From Marinobacter sp. BW6 (GTDB lineage Bacteria > Pseudomonadota > Gammaproteobacteria > Pseudomonadales > Oleiphilaceae), in the NCBI RefSeq assembly GCF_008107725.1, contig NZ_VIRN01000083.1, forward strand, positions 62,001 through 126,000: 64,000 nucleotides of DNA. The letters are read 5' to 3'. Shown piece by piece: positions 8,588 to 17,254 of this stretch (within the stretch, counting starts at the first letter, position 1; every line of letters starts with the position of its first letter). A program made the position numbers and the translations under genes. The notes beneath the pieces were generated by a model, which had not been told where the DNA came from, made no database searches, and saw nothing but the letters and a program-made list of their open reading frames with translations.

Positions 8588-10648
8588 TTACCCTGTCCGC
8601 AGAGCCGCCTCTTTCAGCTCGGCGATATCATCTCGCAGGCGGGCGGCCGTTTCGAAATCCAGTTCGGAAGCGGCCTTGTACATTTCATCCTCGAGCCGGG
8701 ACACTTCCTTGAGGACTTCCTCCGGAGACCGATTGCCAGCCTTGGCCCGATACTGTTCCGCCTCTTCGGCTGCTTTCTGCCCCGGGCGTTCGGCCTTGCG
8801 ACGGCCACGACCGCCACCTCCTGCACCTTCCATGATGTCGGCAATCTTCTTGTTCAGGCCCTGCGGGGTAATGCCCTGCTCCAGGTTGTGAGCTTCCTGC
8901 TTGGCCCGGCGGCGTTCCGTTTCATCAATGGCCCGCTGCATGGAACCTGTAATCCGGTCACCGTAGAGAATGGCCTTGCCGTGAACATTCCGCGCCGCAC
9001 GACCCATGGTCTGGATCAGTGAGCGCTCGGAGCGCAGGAACCCTTCCTTATCAGCATCCAGAATGGCCACCAGCGAGACCTCTGGCATGTCCAGACCTTC
9101 CCGCAGCAGGTTGATACCCACCAGCACATCGAATTCCCCTCGCCGGAGGTCCCGGATGATCTCCACCCGCTCTACGGTATCGATGTCCGAGTGCAGATAG
9201 CGAACCTTGATGTCGTGTTCCATCAGGAAGTCGGTGAGATCCTCGGCCATACGCTTGGTCAGCGTGGTCACCAGAACCCGTTCCTTCACTTTCACCCGCG
9301 TGTGGATTTCCGAGAGCAGATCGTCCACCTGGGTAGACGCGGGACGCACTTCGATTTCCGGGTCCAACAGGCCGGTGGGGCGCACCACTTGTTCCACCAC
9401 CTGACCCGCATGCTCGGCCTCGTAAGTGGACGGGGTTGCGGACACGAAGATCATCTGCGGCGCAATTCGCTCCCATTCTTCAAACTTCATGGGTCGGTTA
9501 TCCAGCGCCGATGGAAGGCGGAAACCGTACTCAACAAGGGTTTCCTTCCGGGACCGGTCGCCCTTGTACATGGCGCCGATCTGGGGAATGGTCACATGGG
9601 ATTCATCAACCACCAACAAGGCGTTGGGTGGCAGGTAATCAAACAGTGTCGGTGGCGCCTCACCGGGTCGGCGACCGGAGAGATAACGCGAGTAGTTCTC
9701 GATGCCGTTGCAATAGCCCAGTTCCAGCATCATTTCGATGTCGTACCGGGTTCTCTCTTCCAGTCGCTGCGCTTCCACCAGGCGGTTGTTATCCCGCAGC
9801 TGCTGCAGACGCTCATCCAGTTCCACCTTGATATGCTCTACCGCATCCAGCACCGTCTGCCGGGGCGTCACATAGTGGGATTTCGGGTAAATGGTTACCC
9901 GAGGCACACGGCGAAGGACTTCACCGGTCAGAGGATCAAAATAACTGAGATTTTCCACCTCATCATCGAACAGCTCGATGCGGATGGCTTCCTTCTCGGA
10001 TTCAGCCGGGAATACATCGATCACATCGCCCCGCACCCGATAATTGGCCCGGTGAAACTCGACATCGTTCCGGGTGTATTGAAGCTCGGCCAGGCGACGA
10101 AGAATGAAGCGCTGATCGATCTGATCACCCCGGTCCAGGTGCAGCATCATTTTCAGATAGGACTGGGGATCACCCAGGCCGTAGATCGACGAAACCGTCG
10201 CCACAATGATGGCGTCCGATCTCTCCAGCAACGCCTTTGTGGCAGACAGACGCATCTGCTCAATGTGCTCGTTGATCGAAGCGTCTTTCTCGATAAACGT
10301 GTCCGACGAGGGCACATAGGCTTCAGGCTGGTAGTAGTCGTAATAGGAAACGAAATACTCTACCGCGTTGTCGGGAAAGAATTCCTTGAACTCACCATAG
10401 AGCTGGGCCGCCAGTGTCTTGTTGTGGGCCATGATGATGGTTGGCCGCTGGATCTGCTGGATAACATTGGCGATGGTGAAGGTTTTACCGGAGCCGGTTA
10501 CCCCCAGCAACGTCTGGTGTGCCAGACCGGAGTGGATACCATCCACCAGTCCCTCGATTGCCTTGGGCTGATCGCCCGCTGGTTGGAACGGTGAATCAAC
10601 CTGGAACACACCCTCTCTGGCGGAAACGTTTGCCTGAATACTGGCCAT
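8588..10648 (-). CDS. uvrB: Excinuclease ABC subunit B
   Basis: UvrB is the helicase-like damage verifier of nucleotide excision repair, loaded by UvrA and then recruiting UvrC. The 686-residue product has Walker A GVTGSGKT near residue 40, the beta-hairpin region YYDYYQPEAYVP, helicase motifs including TMGRAARN, and a C-terminal UVR domain (LDFETAARLRDDIAELK) that contacts UvrC. I chose ATG 10648 (MASIQANVS), preceded by GGAGG, over an ATG 18 codons upstream. It is divergent from the aminotransferase gene. Confidence 0.97.
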   Translation of the reverse strand: MASIQANVSAREGVFQVDSPFQPAGDQPKAIEGLVDGIHSGLAHQTLLGVTGSGKTFTIANVIQQIQRPTIIMAHNKTLAAQLYGEFKEFFPDNAVEYFVSYYDYYQPEAYVPSSDTFIEKDASINEHIEQMRLSATKALLERSDAIIVATVSSIYGLGDPQSYLKMMLHLDRGDQIDQRFILRRLAELQYTRNDVEFHRANYRVRGDVIDVFPAESEKEAIRIELFDDEVENLSYFDPLTGEVLRRVPRVTIYPKSHYVTPRQTVLDAVEHIKVELDERLQQLRDNNRLVEAQRLEERTRYDIEMMLELGYCNGIENYSRYLSGRRPGEAPPTLFDYLPPNALLVVDESHVTIPQIGAMYKGDRSRKETLVEYGFRLPSALDNRPMKFEEWERIAPQMIFVSATPSTYEAEHAGQVVEQVVRPTGLLDPEIEVRPASTQVDDLLSEIHTRVKVKERVLVTTLTKRMAEDLTDFLMEHDIKVRYLHSDIDTVERVEIIRDLRRGEFDVLVGINLLREGLDMPEVSLVAILDADKEGFLRSERSLIQTMGRAARNVHGKAILYGDRITGSMQRAIDETERRRAKQEAHNLEQGITPQGLNKKIADIMEGAGGGGRGRRKAERPGQKAAEEAEQYRAKAGNRSPEEVLKEVSRLEDEMYKAASELDFETAARLRDDIAELKEAALRTG

Positions 10649-10831
10649 AACTGGCGGAAACCTCCGGTAAAACCGATGCGGGGCCGAAACAGCCCCTACC
10701 ATTTGAGAAATTTAGCGATACACTGGCTTCATGATACCATCAGTGCGATCGACGGCTGGGCGAAAATCAGCCAGAAGCTCTGGCACCCGGCGGTCGCAGC
10801 CCTATCAGACGCAGCTTTAAGGAGCGCAAGT

Positions 10832-12016
10832 TTGGACCTTCAACTTTCCAGCCGAGTACAGGCTATCAAGCCCTCTCCCACCCTCGCAGTCACCAACAAG
10901 GCCGCGGAACTCCGCGCAGCGGGCCAGGACATTATCGGCCTGGGTGCCGGCGAGCCGGACTTCGACACACCTGATCACATCAAACAGGCAGCCATTGAAG
11001 CCATCAATAACGGCCAGACCAAATACACCGCGGTCGATGGTACGCCAGCCCTGAAAAAAGCGATTATTGCGAAGTTCAAACGGGATAACGGCCTGGATTA
11101 CGAAGCCAACCAGATACTGGTAAGCAGTGGTGGCAAACAGAGCTTTTTCAACCTCGCACTTGCCACACTGAACCCGGGTGACGAAGCCATCATTCCGGCG
11201 CCCTATTGGGTTTCCTACCCGGACATGGTTCTGGTGGCCGAAGGCAAACCGGTCATTATCGAAACCGGCGCTGAAACCCGCTTCAAGATCACCCCGGAAC
11301 AGCTGGAAAACGCCATTACCGAGCGTACCCGCCTGTTCGTGATCAACAGCCCCTCGAACCCGAGCGGCATGGCCTACACCCTGGAAGAATTGCAGGCCGT
11401 CGGCGAGGTGCTGAAGAAGCATCCGAACATCATGATCGCCACCGATGACATGTACGAGCCGATCCTGTGGACCGGCAAGCCTTTCTGCAACATCCTGAAC
11501 GCTACGCCCGAGCTGTATGATCGTACGTTCGTGCTGAATGGCGTGTCCAAGGCCTACTCGATGACTGGTTGGCGTATCGGCTACGCGGCTGGCCCGGCGA
11601 AAATCATCGGTGCCATGAAGAAGATCCAGTCCCAGAGCACCTCCAACCCGGCCTCCATCTCCCAGGCGGCAGCACAGGCTGCCCTTGATGGCGATCAGGG
11701 CTGCGTGGGCGAGATGGTCAAGGCATTCAAGGAACGCCACGACTGGCTGGTAGAGGCCCTGAACAAGCTGCCGGGCGTTGAGTGTCTGACCGGTGACGGA
11801 ACCTTCTACGTGTTCCCCAGCTTCCATGGCGCCATCGACGCCGATTCCAGCGTCAGCACCGACGTTGAATTTGCCGAGAAACTGCTGACCGACGCTGGTG
11901 TGGCACTGGTGCCTGGCTCTGCCTTCGGCTGCCCCGGCCACATGCGCCTGAGCTTCGCCACCAGCATGGACAACCTGGAAAAGGCTATCGAACGTCTGCA
12001 GAAAGCGCTTGGCTAA
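10832..12016 (+). CDS. PLP-dependent aspartate-type aminotransferase (class I)
   Basis: The 394-residue protein is a fold-type I aminotransferase, most like bacterial AspB/AspC enzymes that interconvert aspartate and oxaloacetate with glutamate. It shows GLGAGEPDFDTP, INSPSNPSG, and the PLP lysine in GVSKAYSMTGWRIGY. The start is probably TTG 10832 (LDLQLSSRVQ), which has TAAGGAG seven bases upstream. The longer ATG-initiated frame adds 52 unconserved residues inside the divergent promoter region. The gene is followed directly by tRNA-Asn with its own promoter. Confidence 0.9.
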   Translation: MDLQLSSRVQAIKPSPTLAVTNKAAELRAAGQDIIGLGAGEPDFDTPDHIKQAAIEAINNGQTKYTAVDGTPALKKAIIAKFKRDNGLDYEANQILVSSGGKQSFFNLALATLNPGDEAIIPAPYWVSYPDMVLVAEGKPVIIETGAETRFKITPEQLENAITERTRLFVINSPSNPSGMAYTLEELQAVGEVLKKHPNIMIATDDMYEPILWTGKPFCNILNATPELYDRTFVLNGVSKAYSMTGWRIGYAAGPAKIIGAMKKIQSQSTSNPASISQAAAQAALDGDQGCVGEMVKAFKERHDWLVEALNKLPGVECLTGDGTFYVFPSFHGAIDADSSVSTDVEFAEKLLTDAGVALVPGSAFGCPGHMRLSFATSMDNLEKAIERLQKALG

Positions 12017-12033
12017 AAAGTTCTGGCCAGGGG

Positions 12034-12062
12034 TTGACGGGGCGGTATTGCCAACTTAATAT
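12034..12062 (+). promoter_or_regulatory. Sigma70 promoter of tRNA-Asn
   Basis: TTGACG (12034-12039) and TAATAT (12057-12062) are separated by exactly 17 bases, close to consensus. A GC-rich discriminator (CGCGCC) follows, as at stringently controlled stable-RNA promoters. Confidence 0.85.
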
Positions 12063-12086
12063 ACGCGCCTCGTCACACGACGACGT

Positions 12087-12162
12087 TCCCCGATAGCTCA
12101 GTTGGTAGAGCAACGGACTGTTAATCCGTTTGTCGCTGGTTCGAGCCCAGCTCGGGGAGCCA
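12087..12162 (+). tRNA. tRNA-Asn (GTT)
   Basis: A complete cloverleaf is present. The acceptor stem TCCCCGA pairs with TCGGGGA, the D-arm contains AGCTCAGTTGGTAGAGC, the anticodon loop CTGTTAA has GTT at 12120-12122, the T-arm contains GGTTCGAGCC, and CCA is encoded at 12160-12162. A promoter lies 25 bases upstream and a terminator ten bases downstream. tRNA genes often serve as island insertion sites, but no integrase or att duplication is seen here. Confidence 0.97.
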
Positions 12163-12171
12163 CTATTCTGA

Positions 12172-12207
12172 AAACCCGCTAATTCTTTGAGTTAGCGGGT
12201 TTTTTAT
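12172..12207 (+). terminator. Rho-independent terminator of tRNA-Asn
   Basis: AAACCCGCTAA (12172-12182) pairs with TTAGCGGGTTT (12192-12202) and is followed by a T-tract. Confidence 0.92.
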
Positions 12208-12290
12208 TGCCCTCTTTTTTTGCATTACGTTTTTAACCACATCTTAGGCGGTGATGCATACTCCTGCCCTAGCCTGTTTCATTCGGGGCT

Positions 12291-12398
12291 GGTGGTGTGG
12301 GGTCGCCCTCCCAAAAACCGCTACGAGCACGTCCATGTGCGCTTGACTGTGGCCATCCATGGCCACAGACATTTTTGGGAGGGCGACCCCACACCACC
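12291..12398. repeat. Nested-palindrome element, copy 1
   Basis: Perfect 27-bp terminal inverted arms (12291-12317 and 12372-12398) enclose two smaller hairpins: GCAC/GTGC at 12327-12330/12337-12340 with loop GTCCAT, and CTGTGGCCA/TGGCCACAG at 12347-12355/12360-12368. The strand could fold as a three-helix junction. The internal segment, read on the minus strand, nearly matches the corresponding segment of copy 2 (CAAGCGCACA..GGACGTGCT). There is no coding capacity for a transposase. Confidence 0.8.
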
Positions 12399-12486
12399 GA
12401 TCTAGAATTCAAAGAGATATTCACGAGATATTTGCTGAGTTTCCGCAAGGTACCTAAGGATATGCAACTTGGATTTGCACAGACAT

Positions 12487-12520
12487 GTAGGTCGGATTAC
12501 GCTGCGCTAATCCGACCTAC
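12487..12520. repeat. REP-like palindrome, single copy
   Basis: GTAGGTCGGATTA (12487-12499) pairs with TAATCCGACCTAC (12508-12520) around loop CGCTGCGC. It is the same unit as the inverted pair at 175-266. It sits between the two nested-palindrome elements. Confidence 0.85.
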
Positions 12521-12571
12521 ACCCGCCTTTGTTTTTCAGGAATAGGCGGTCAACTGAAAGGTCCAAACGGG

Positions 12572-12673
12572 ACAGCTGGCAGGGCTTTCCAAAACTGTAG
12601 AGGGCCATGGACGGCCCGAAACAAGCGCACACGGACGTGCTTATAGCGTGTTTTGGAGAGCCCTGCCAGCTGT
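12572..12673. repeat. Nested-palindrome element, copy 2
   Basis: 24-bp arms (12572-12595 and 12650-12673) pair with a single mismatch. They enclose hairpins GGGCC/GGCCC (12602-12606/12613-12617, loop ATGGAC) and GCAC/GTGC (12627-12630/12637-12640, loop ACGGAC). The arms are unrelated to those of copy 1, but the inner module is conserved and inverted relative to copy 1. The rest of 12163-12724 holds no gene that I can see. Confidence 0.8.
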
Positions 12674-12724
12674 TCCTGCCACCATTACTCAAAGGCTGGG
12701 TCAGGATTCGAAGCCCGGATAGAG

Positions 12725-13441
12725 CTAGAGTCCTATCACCTCTGAGTGAATCGCCTCCAAGGCAGCCAGAGGGTCCGGCGCCTGGGTGATCGGACGGCCA
12801 ATCACGAGGTAGTCGGAACCGGCTTTGAGGGCATCTGTGGGCGTCATGATGCGCTGCTGATCGCCTTTATCGGCAGTCAACGGACGGATACCCGGTGTGA
12901 TCAGCTTGAAGTCAGCGCCCTGCTCTGCTTTGAGCTTCGGTGCCTCCTGCGCGGAGCAGACGACGCCGTCGAGGCCGCAGCTTTTCGTGAGGGTTGCCAG
13001 GCGTGAGACCTGCTCCTCTGGGGAATCGGAGATGCCGATGCCTGCCAGATCGTCGGCGGTCATGCTGGTGAGGACGGTGACGGCGATCAACAGCGGGCGA
13101 TCCGCGCCAAAGGCTTCCAGGCGCTCCCGGCAGGCGGTCATCATTTTCTCGCCGCCAGAGGCATGAACGTTCACCATCCAGACACCGAGGTCGGCGGCGG
13201 CTGCAACTGCCGCCGATGTGGTGTTCGGGATGTCATGGAATTTCAAATCCAGAAACACTTCGAATCCACGCTTCTGCAACCCCTCGACCAGTTGCGGGCC
13301 GGAACGGGTGAACAGTTCTTTGCCAACTTTCAGGCGGCATTTGGCCGGATCCAGCTTTTCTACCAGCTCAAGGGCCGGATTCTGGGAGGGAAAATCGAGG
13401 GCGACGATAATCTTGGGATCGTTAGCGGTTTGCACGTTCAC
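12725..13441 (-). CDS. pyrF: Orotidine 5'-phosphate decarboxylase
   Basis: This 238-residue TIM-barrel enzyme converts OMP to UMP, the last step of de novo pyrimidine synthesis. Signatures are IIVALDFPSQ at the N-terminus, LDLKFHDIPNT with the catalytic Asp-Lys-Asp cluster, and VIGRPIT near the C-terminus binding phosphate. It is the last gene of the rpsA-ihfB-lapA-lapB-pyrF block, 26 bases after lapB, as in many gammaproteobacteria. Confidence 0.96.
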   Translation of the reverse strand: MNVQTANDPKIIVALDFPSQNPALELVEKLDPAKCRLKVGKELFTRSGPQLVEGLQKRGFEVFLDLKFHDIPNTTSAAVAAAADLGVWMVNVHASGGEKMMTACRERLEAFGADRPLLIAVTVLTSMTADDLAGIGISDSPEEQVSRLATLTKSCGLDGVVCSAQEAPKLKAEQGADFKLITPGIRPLTADKGDQQRIMTPTDALKAGSDYLVIGRPITQAPDPLAALEAIHSEVIGL

Positions 13442-13467
13442 TTGTCCTGCGGAAATTCGGTAAAGGT

Positions 13468-14637
13468 TTATTCGGCTTCAACACCCTGGATCGGGCGAAC
13501 GGTTTCCCATTGTTTGCAGCTCGGGCACAGCCAGTGCAGCTGACGACCAGAGAAGCCACAACTGACACAGCGATAGACCGGACGGTTGGCCAGTATCAGA
13601 TGGCCAATGCGGCTCACCAGCCTGCCCTCATCGGTGGTCATGCCTTTTTCGTAGCCGGCCATTTCCACCAACCTCAGCAAACCACGGACGCTCGGGCGTG
13701 TTTCCAGCTCCTTTCTGAGCAAGTCGATGGCTGCCGGTCGCCCCGAGGCGCGCTCTACGGATTCCACGAGGGCCAGCAGCAGGCTGGTACTCGGATAGCT
13801 TTCGTAAAGCTTGCGCAGCTTCTTCGCCAGCCGGCCAATATCGCCATGTTCGTGCTCTAGCTTCATCAAGCGATCAATCGCTTCCGGCCCGAACTCGGCG
13901 TTCTGGTCAAACACTTTCAGGCATTGGTTGCCGGCCTCGCGATAACTGCCCTGACGAACCAGAAGCTTCATCAAAATCAGGTTGGCCCGCACGCAGGAGC
14001 GATCATATTCGAGTGCTTCCTTGGCCAGTTTCTGGGCGGCCCAGCGGTCATCCTGCTTCAGGGAAACCTCTGACAACTCGCAGGTCAGATAGGCCAGAAC
14101 CTTGAACATCGCAGGGTCGGCATCGCCTCGGGTCAGGGTCCGTGCGACCTCTGCAGCTTTCGCCCACTCCTTCTCTTGCTGGTAAAGGTCAATCAGCTGC
14201 TGGGAGGAATGCCGCCCGTACTCCTTGTCGCCCATCAGCTGGTGCAGCAGCGCCTCGGCGCGGTCAAGTAAACCGGCATTAAGGTAATCCCTGGCGAGCT
14301 CCAGGGTTACCTGTGGCGAGAAACGTGGGGGCAGCTCCGGCCTGGCCAGCAGATTCTGGTGGATCAATATAGCCCGGTCTGTTTCCCCCTTATTGCGGAA
14401 ATGACTACCAATGGAGAGGTGCAGACTGACAGTGTCCTTATTGACCGCAAGGGACTGGACGAAGTTCTCAACAGCCTGATCTGAGTAGTTGGTGAAAAGG
14501 AACTGGAGACGATCCTTCACCGATTCCTCATCGGAAATCGCTTTGCCGGATCGGTTGTCATTGCTTCCCAGCCGGCCTACAAGCCAGCCAACGGCGACTG
14601 CAACTGTCAACAGCAGCCACTGAAGTACCATATCCAT
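13468..14637 (-). CDS. lapB: Lipopolysaccharide assembly protein LapB (YciM)
   Basis: The 389-residue inner-membrane protein couples LPS synthesis to demand by promoting FtsH degradation of LpxC. It has an N-terminal membrane anchor (about residues 4-21), a long run of TPR-like helical repeats, and a C-terminal rubredoxin-like metal knuckle (CVSCGFSGRQLHWLCPSC). All are diagnostic of LapB. Its ATG overlaps the lapA stop codon by one base (TAATG), indicating translational coupling. Confidence 0.95.
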   Translation of the reverse strand: MDMVLQWLLLTVAVAVGWLVGRLGSNDNRSGKAISDEESVKDRLQFLFTNYSDQAVENFVQSLAVNKDTVSLHLSIGSHFRNKGETDRAILIHQNLLARPELPPRFSPQVTLELARDYLNAGLLDRAEALLHQLMGDKEYGRHSSQQLIDLYQQEKEWAKAAEVARTLTRGDADPAMFKVLAYLTCELSEVSLKQDDRWAAQKLAKEALEYDRSCVRANLILMKLLVRQGSYREAGNQCLKVFDQNAEFGPEAIDRLMKLEHEHGDIGRLAKKLRKLYESYPSTSLLLALVESVERASGRPAAIDLLRKELETRPSVRGLLRLVEMAGYEKGMTTDEGRLVSRIGHLILANRPVYRCVSCGFSGRQLHWLCPSCKQWETVRPIQGVEAE

Positions 14638-14939
14638 TAAAGAGTCCGGTCGTTCTGGGCCCTGGATTTCTCCAATGCCTGCTCGGCGCGATCAAGTCGT
14701 TTTTGAAGGGTTCGCCGGGACACCGAGGTGCGGACAGTGGCCAGCATGGTTATCAGCACGCCAACGAGGGCGCCGACAACGAATGCCAGGATAATCCAGA
14801 CGGCTACACCATGAGGCTGGGTTTCAAACAGCAGGAAGTTGAGGGAAACTGCCATTTGATTGTTGAGCGAGAATACCAATGCCAGCAGAACCAGGACCAA
14901 AACCAACAGAATAATGAGGATCTTCTGCAATCCTGCCAT
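14637..14939 (-). CDS. lapA: Lipopolysaccharide assembly protein LapA
   Basis: This 100-residue protein (DUF1049 family) has two hydrophobic helices (about 5-27 and 42-66) and a charged coiled-coil tail (RTLQKRLDRAEQALEKSRAQ). LapA works with LapB at the inner membrane in LPS assembly. It lies between ihfB and lapB and its stop overlaps the lapB start. Confidence 0.92.
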   Translation of the reverse strand: MAGLQKILIILLVLVLVLLALVFSLNNQMAVSLNFLLFETQPHGVAVWIILAFVVGALVGVLITMLATVRTSVSRRTLQKRLDRAEQALEKSRAQNDRTL

Positions 14940-14998
14940 AGCAATAGCACTCCCAAAGGGCTTTTATGCCCGAATTATACGCGTTCCCTGAGCAGCTG

Positions 14999-15295
14999 TT
15001 AAAAGCCTTTCTTCAAGCTGTCGTTAACCTGCTCTCTCAATTCTTTGCCGGGCTTGAAGTGCGGCACATACTTGGCTGGCAACTGAACAGCCTCACCGGT
15101 TTTCGGATTGCGCCCGGTACGCGCGGCCCGGTGATGAAGGGAAAAACTGCCAAATCCCCGGATTTCTATTCTCTGGCCATCGGCAAGCGACTGGGACATG
15201 TGCTCGATGATGGTTTTTACAGCCAGCTCGACATCTTTAACGGAGAGCTGAGTCTGCTTGGAAGCAATCAGCTCGACCAGTTCGGACTTCGTCAT
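14999..15295 (-). CDS. ihfB: Integration host factor, beta subunit
   Basis: The 98-residue HU/IHF-family protein pairs with IhfA to bend DNA sharply. The signature GFGSFSLHHRAARTGRNPKTGE spans the beta-arm base, and the protein starts MTKSELVELIA as in E. coli IhfB. It lies directly downstream of rpsA with a terminator between them, so a separate promoter in 15296-15380 is likely. Confidence 0.96.
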   Translation of the reverse strand: MTKSELVELIASKQTQLSVKDVELAVKTIIEHMSQSLADGQRIEIRGFGSFSLHHRAARTGRNPKTGEAVQLPAKYVPHFKPGKELREQVNDSLKKGF

Positions 15296-15380
15296 GAGGC
15301 GTTTCCCTCTTTCATTTTTATTCGGCCGTCGGTTACCGGATTCCCATGACTACCTAGTTTAGCCAAACCAGAAAAAAACA

Positions 15381-15413
15381 CAAAAAAAACGGGCTCTTAG
15401 AGCCCGTTTTTTT
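15381..15413 (-). terminator. Bidirectional Rho-independent terminator after rpsA
   Basis: ACGGGCTC (15389-15396) pairs with GAGCCCGT (15400-15407). A-tract on the left and T-tract on the right give a U-tail on either strand. It should end rpsA transcripts coming from the right. Confidence 0.9.
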
Positions 15414-15429
15414 CGTACCAACCGGAGTA

Positions 15430-17124
15430 TCAGTCCTTGTTGGCGTTTTGCTGCTGCATCTGCTCCTTGATGAGATCACCGATGGTGGTCGCACCAGAAG
15501 AAGTTTCCGCAGTTTTGGTCCGCACGTTTTCCAGTGCCTGCTTGTCGTCCTCAACATCTTTGGACTTCACAGACAGGTTGATGATGCGGTTCTTGCGGTC
15601 GATGCTGATGATCTTCGCTTCAACTTCTTCGCCTTCCTTCAGCGCGTTGCGTGCATCTTCAACACGGTCACGGCTAATTTCAGAGGCTTTCAGTACTGCT
15701 TCAACTTCGTCGTTCAGAGCAATGGTAGCTGCCTTGGCATCAACTGCAGACACGGTGCCCTTAACAATGGAGCCCTTGTCGTTCAGCTGTACGAACTCGG
15801 CGAACGGATCGCTCTCGAGCTGCTTGATACCCAGGGAGATACGCTCACGCTCCGGATCAACAGACAGGATAACGGTTTCAACTTCGTCACCCTTCTTGTA
15901 TTCACGAACCGCTTCTTCGCCAGTCTCGTTCCAGCTGATGTCAGACAGGTGAACCAGGCCGTCGATGCCGCCATCCAGTCCGATGAAGATACCGAAGTCA
16001 GTGATTGACTTGATCTTACCGGAGATGCGGTCGCCCTTGTTGAAGTTGCTGGAGAAATCTTCCCACGGGTTGGATACACACTGCTTGATACCCAGGGAAA
16101 TACGACGACGCTCTTCGTCGATATCCAGAATCATCACGCCAACTTCGTCGCCCACCTGAACAACTTTGGACGGGTGGATGTTCTTGTTGGTCCAATCCAT
16201 TTCGGAAACGTGAACCAGACCTTCAACACCTTCTTCCAGCTCAGCAAAGCAGCCGTAGTCAGTCAGGTTAGTGACACGTGCAGTAACCTTGCTGCCTTCC
16301 GGGTAACGACCCTTGATATCAACCCAGGGATCTTCGCCCAGCTGCTTCAAGCCGAGAGAAACACGGTTGCGCTCACGGTCGAACTTCAGGACCTTAACGC
16401 TGATTTCGTCACCAACATTAACGATTTCGCTCGGATGCTTGATGCGCTTCCAGGCCATATCGGTAATGTGCAACAGGCCGTCGACACCGCCCAGATCTAC
16501 GAATGCGCCGTAGTCGGTCAGGTTCTTGACGATACCCTTGATTTCCATACCCTCGGTCAGGGTTTCCAGCAGAGCTTCACGCTCGGCACTGTTCTCAGCT
16601 TCCAGAACGGCGCGGCGGGAAACAACCACGTTGTTACGCTTCTGGTCGAGCTTGATAACCTTGAATTCGAGTTCTTTGTTCTCCAGGTGCGCGGTGTCGC
16701 GAACCGGACGAACGTCTACCAGCGAGCCAGGCAGGAAGGCACGGATACCGGCCAGATCGACGGTGAAACCACCCTTGACCTTACCGTTGATGATACCTTT
16801 AACCACTTCCTCAGCTTCGAAGGACTTCTCGAGTACCTTCCAGGCTTCTGCACGCTTGGCCTTTTCACGGGACAGACGTGTCTCACCGAAGCCGTCTTCA
16901 ACAGCGTCGAGAGCTACATCGACAACGTCGCCGATAGCAATTTCCAACTCGCCTTTTTCGTTAAGAAACTGGGAGGCGGGGATAACGCCTTCGGACTTAA
17001 GTCCGGCGTTAACGGTGACCCAGTCGTTATCGACGTCAACAACGGTTCCCTGGACGATGGAACCTGGTTGCATGTCAATTTCTTTTAGGCTTTCTTCAAA
17101 AAGATCCGCAAAGCTCTCGCTCAT
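15430..17124 (-). CDS. rpsA: 30S ribosomal protein S1
   Basis: This 564-residue protein has six S1 (OB-fold) repeats, and recruits mRNA to the 30S subunit. Repeats are visible through recurring patterns such as GAFVDLGGVDGLLHITDM and GIFIGLDGGIDGLVHLSD. The start is ATG 17124 (MSESFADLFEESL), matching the conserved N-terminus. An upstream in-frame ATG would add 21 unconserved residues. It follows cmk as in E. coli and Pseudomonas. Confidence 0.97.
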   Translation of the reverse strand: MSESFADLFEESLKEIDMQPGSIVQGTVVDVDNDWVTVNAGLKSEGVIPASQFLNEKGELEIAIGDVVDVALDAVEDGFGETRLSREKAKRAEAWKVLEKSFEAEEVVKGIINGKVKGGFTVDLAGIRAFLPGSLVDVRPVRDTAHLENKELEFKVIKLDQKRNNVVVSRRAVLEAENSAEREALLETLTEGMEIKGIVKNLTDYGAFVDLGGVDGLLHITDMAWKRIKHPSEIVNVGDEISVKVLKFDRERNRVSLGLKQLGEDPWVDIKGRYPEGSKVTARVTNLTDYGCFAELEEGVEGLVHVSEMDWTNKNIHPSKVVQVGDEVGVMILDIDEERRRISLGIKQCVSNPWEDFSSNFNKGDRISGKIKSITDFGIFIGLDGGIDGLVHLSDISWNETGEEAVREYKKGDEVETVILSVDPERERISLGIKQLESDPFAEFVQLNDKGSIVKGTVSAVDAKAATIALNDEVEAVLKASEISRDRVEDARNALKEGEEVEAKIISIDRKNRIINLSVKSKDVEDDKQALENVRTKTAETSSGATTIGDLIKEQMQQQNANKD

Positions 17125-17254
17125 TATGAGTCCTATATGATCAACGCAAGTGTACTCCGTGCCACCAGCAACACGGTCTGTTAACAAGTTCCGGATTAAG
17201 CCTGTGGCTGGCAGATAGCGCTACATCCGGCATTTCAACGACAAAAAGGTGTAG

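Noticed and set aside
9191..10594. A 467-codon open frame opposite uvrB
   Set aside because: Same reason: the minus strand is a fully conserved uvrB and the plus frame has no recognisable domain.
12291..12398. Long inverted arms as ends of an insertion sequence
   Set aside because: The interior is only 54 bp with no coding capacity and no target duplication is evident; treated as a palindromic repeat element instead.
12087..12724. tRNA-Asn followed by palindromes as a genomic-island insertion site
   Set aside because: No integrase and no duplicated tRNA 3' end are found, and the next gene is pyrF in its conserved context.
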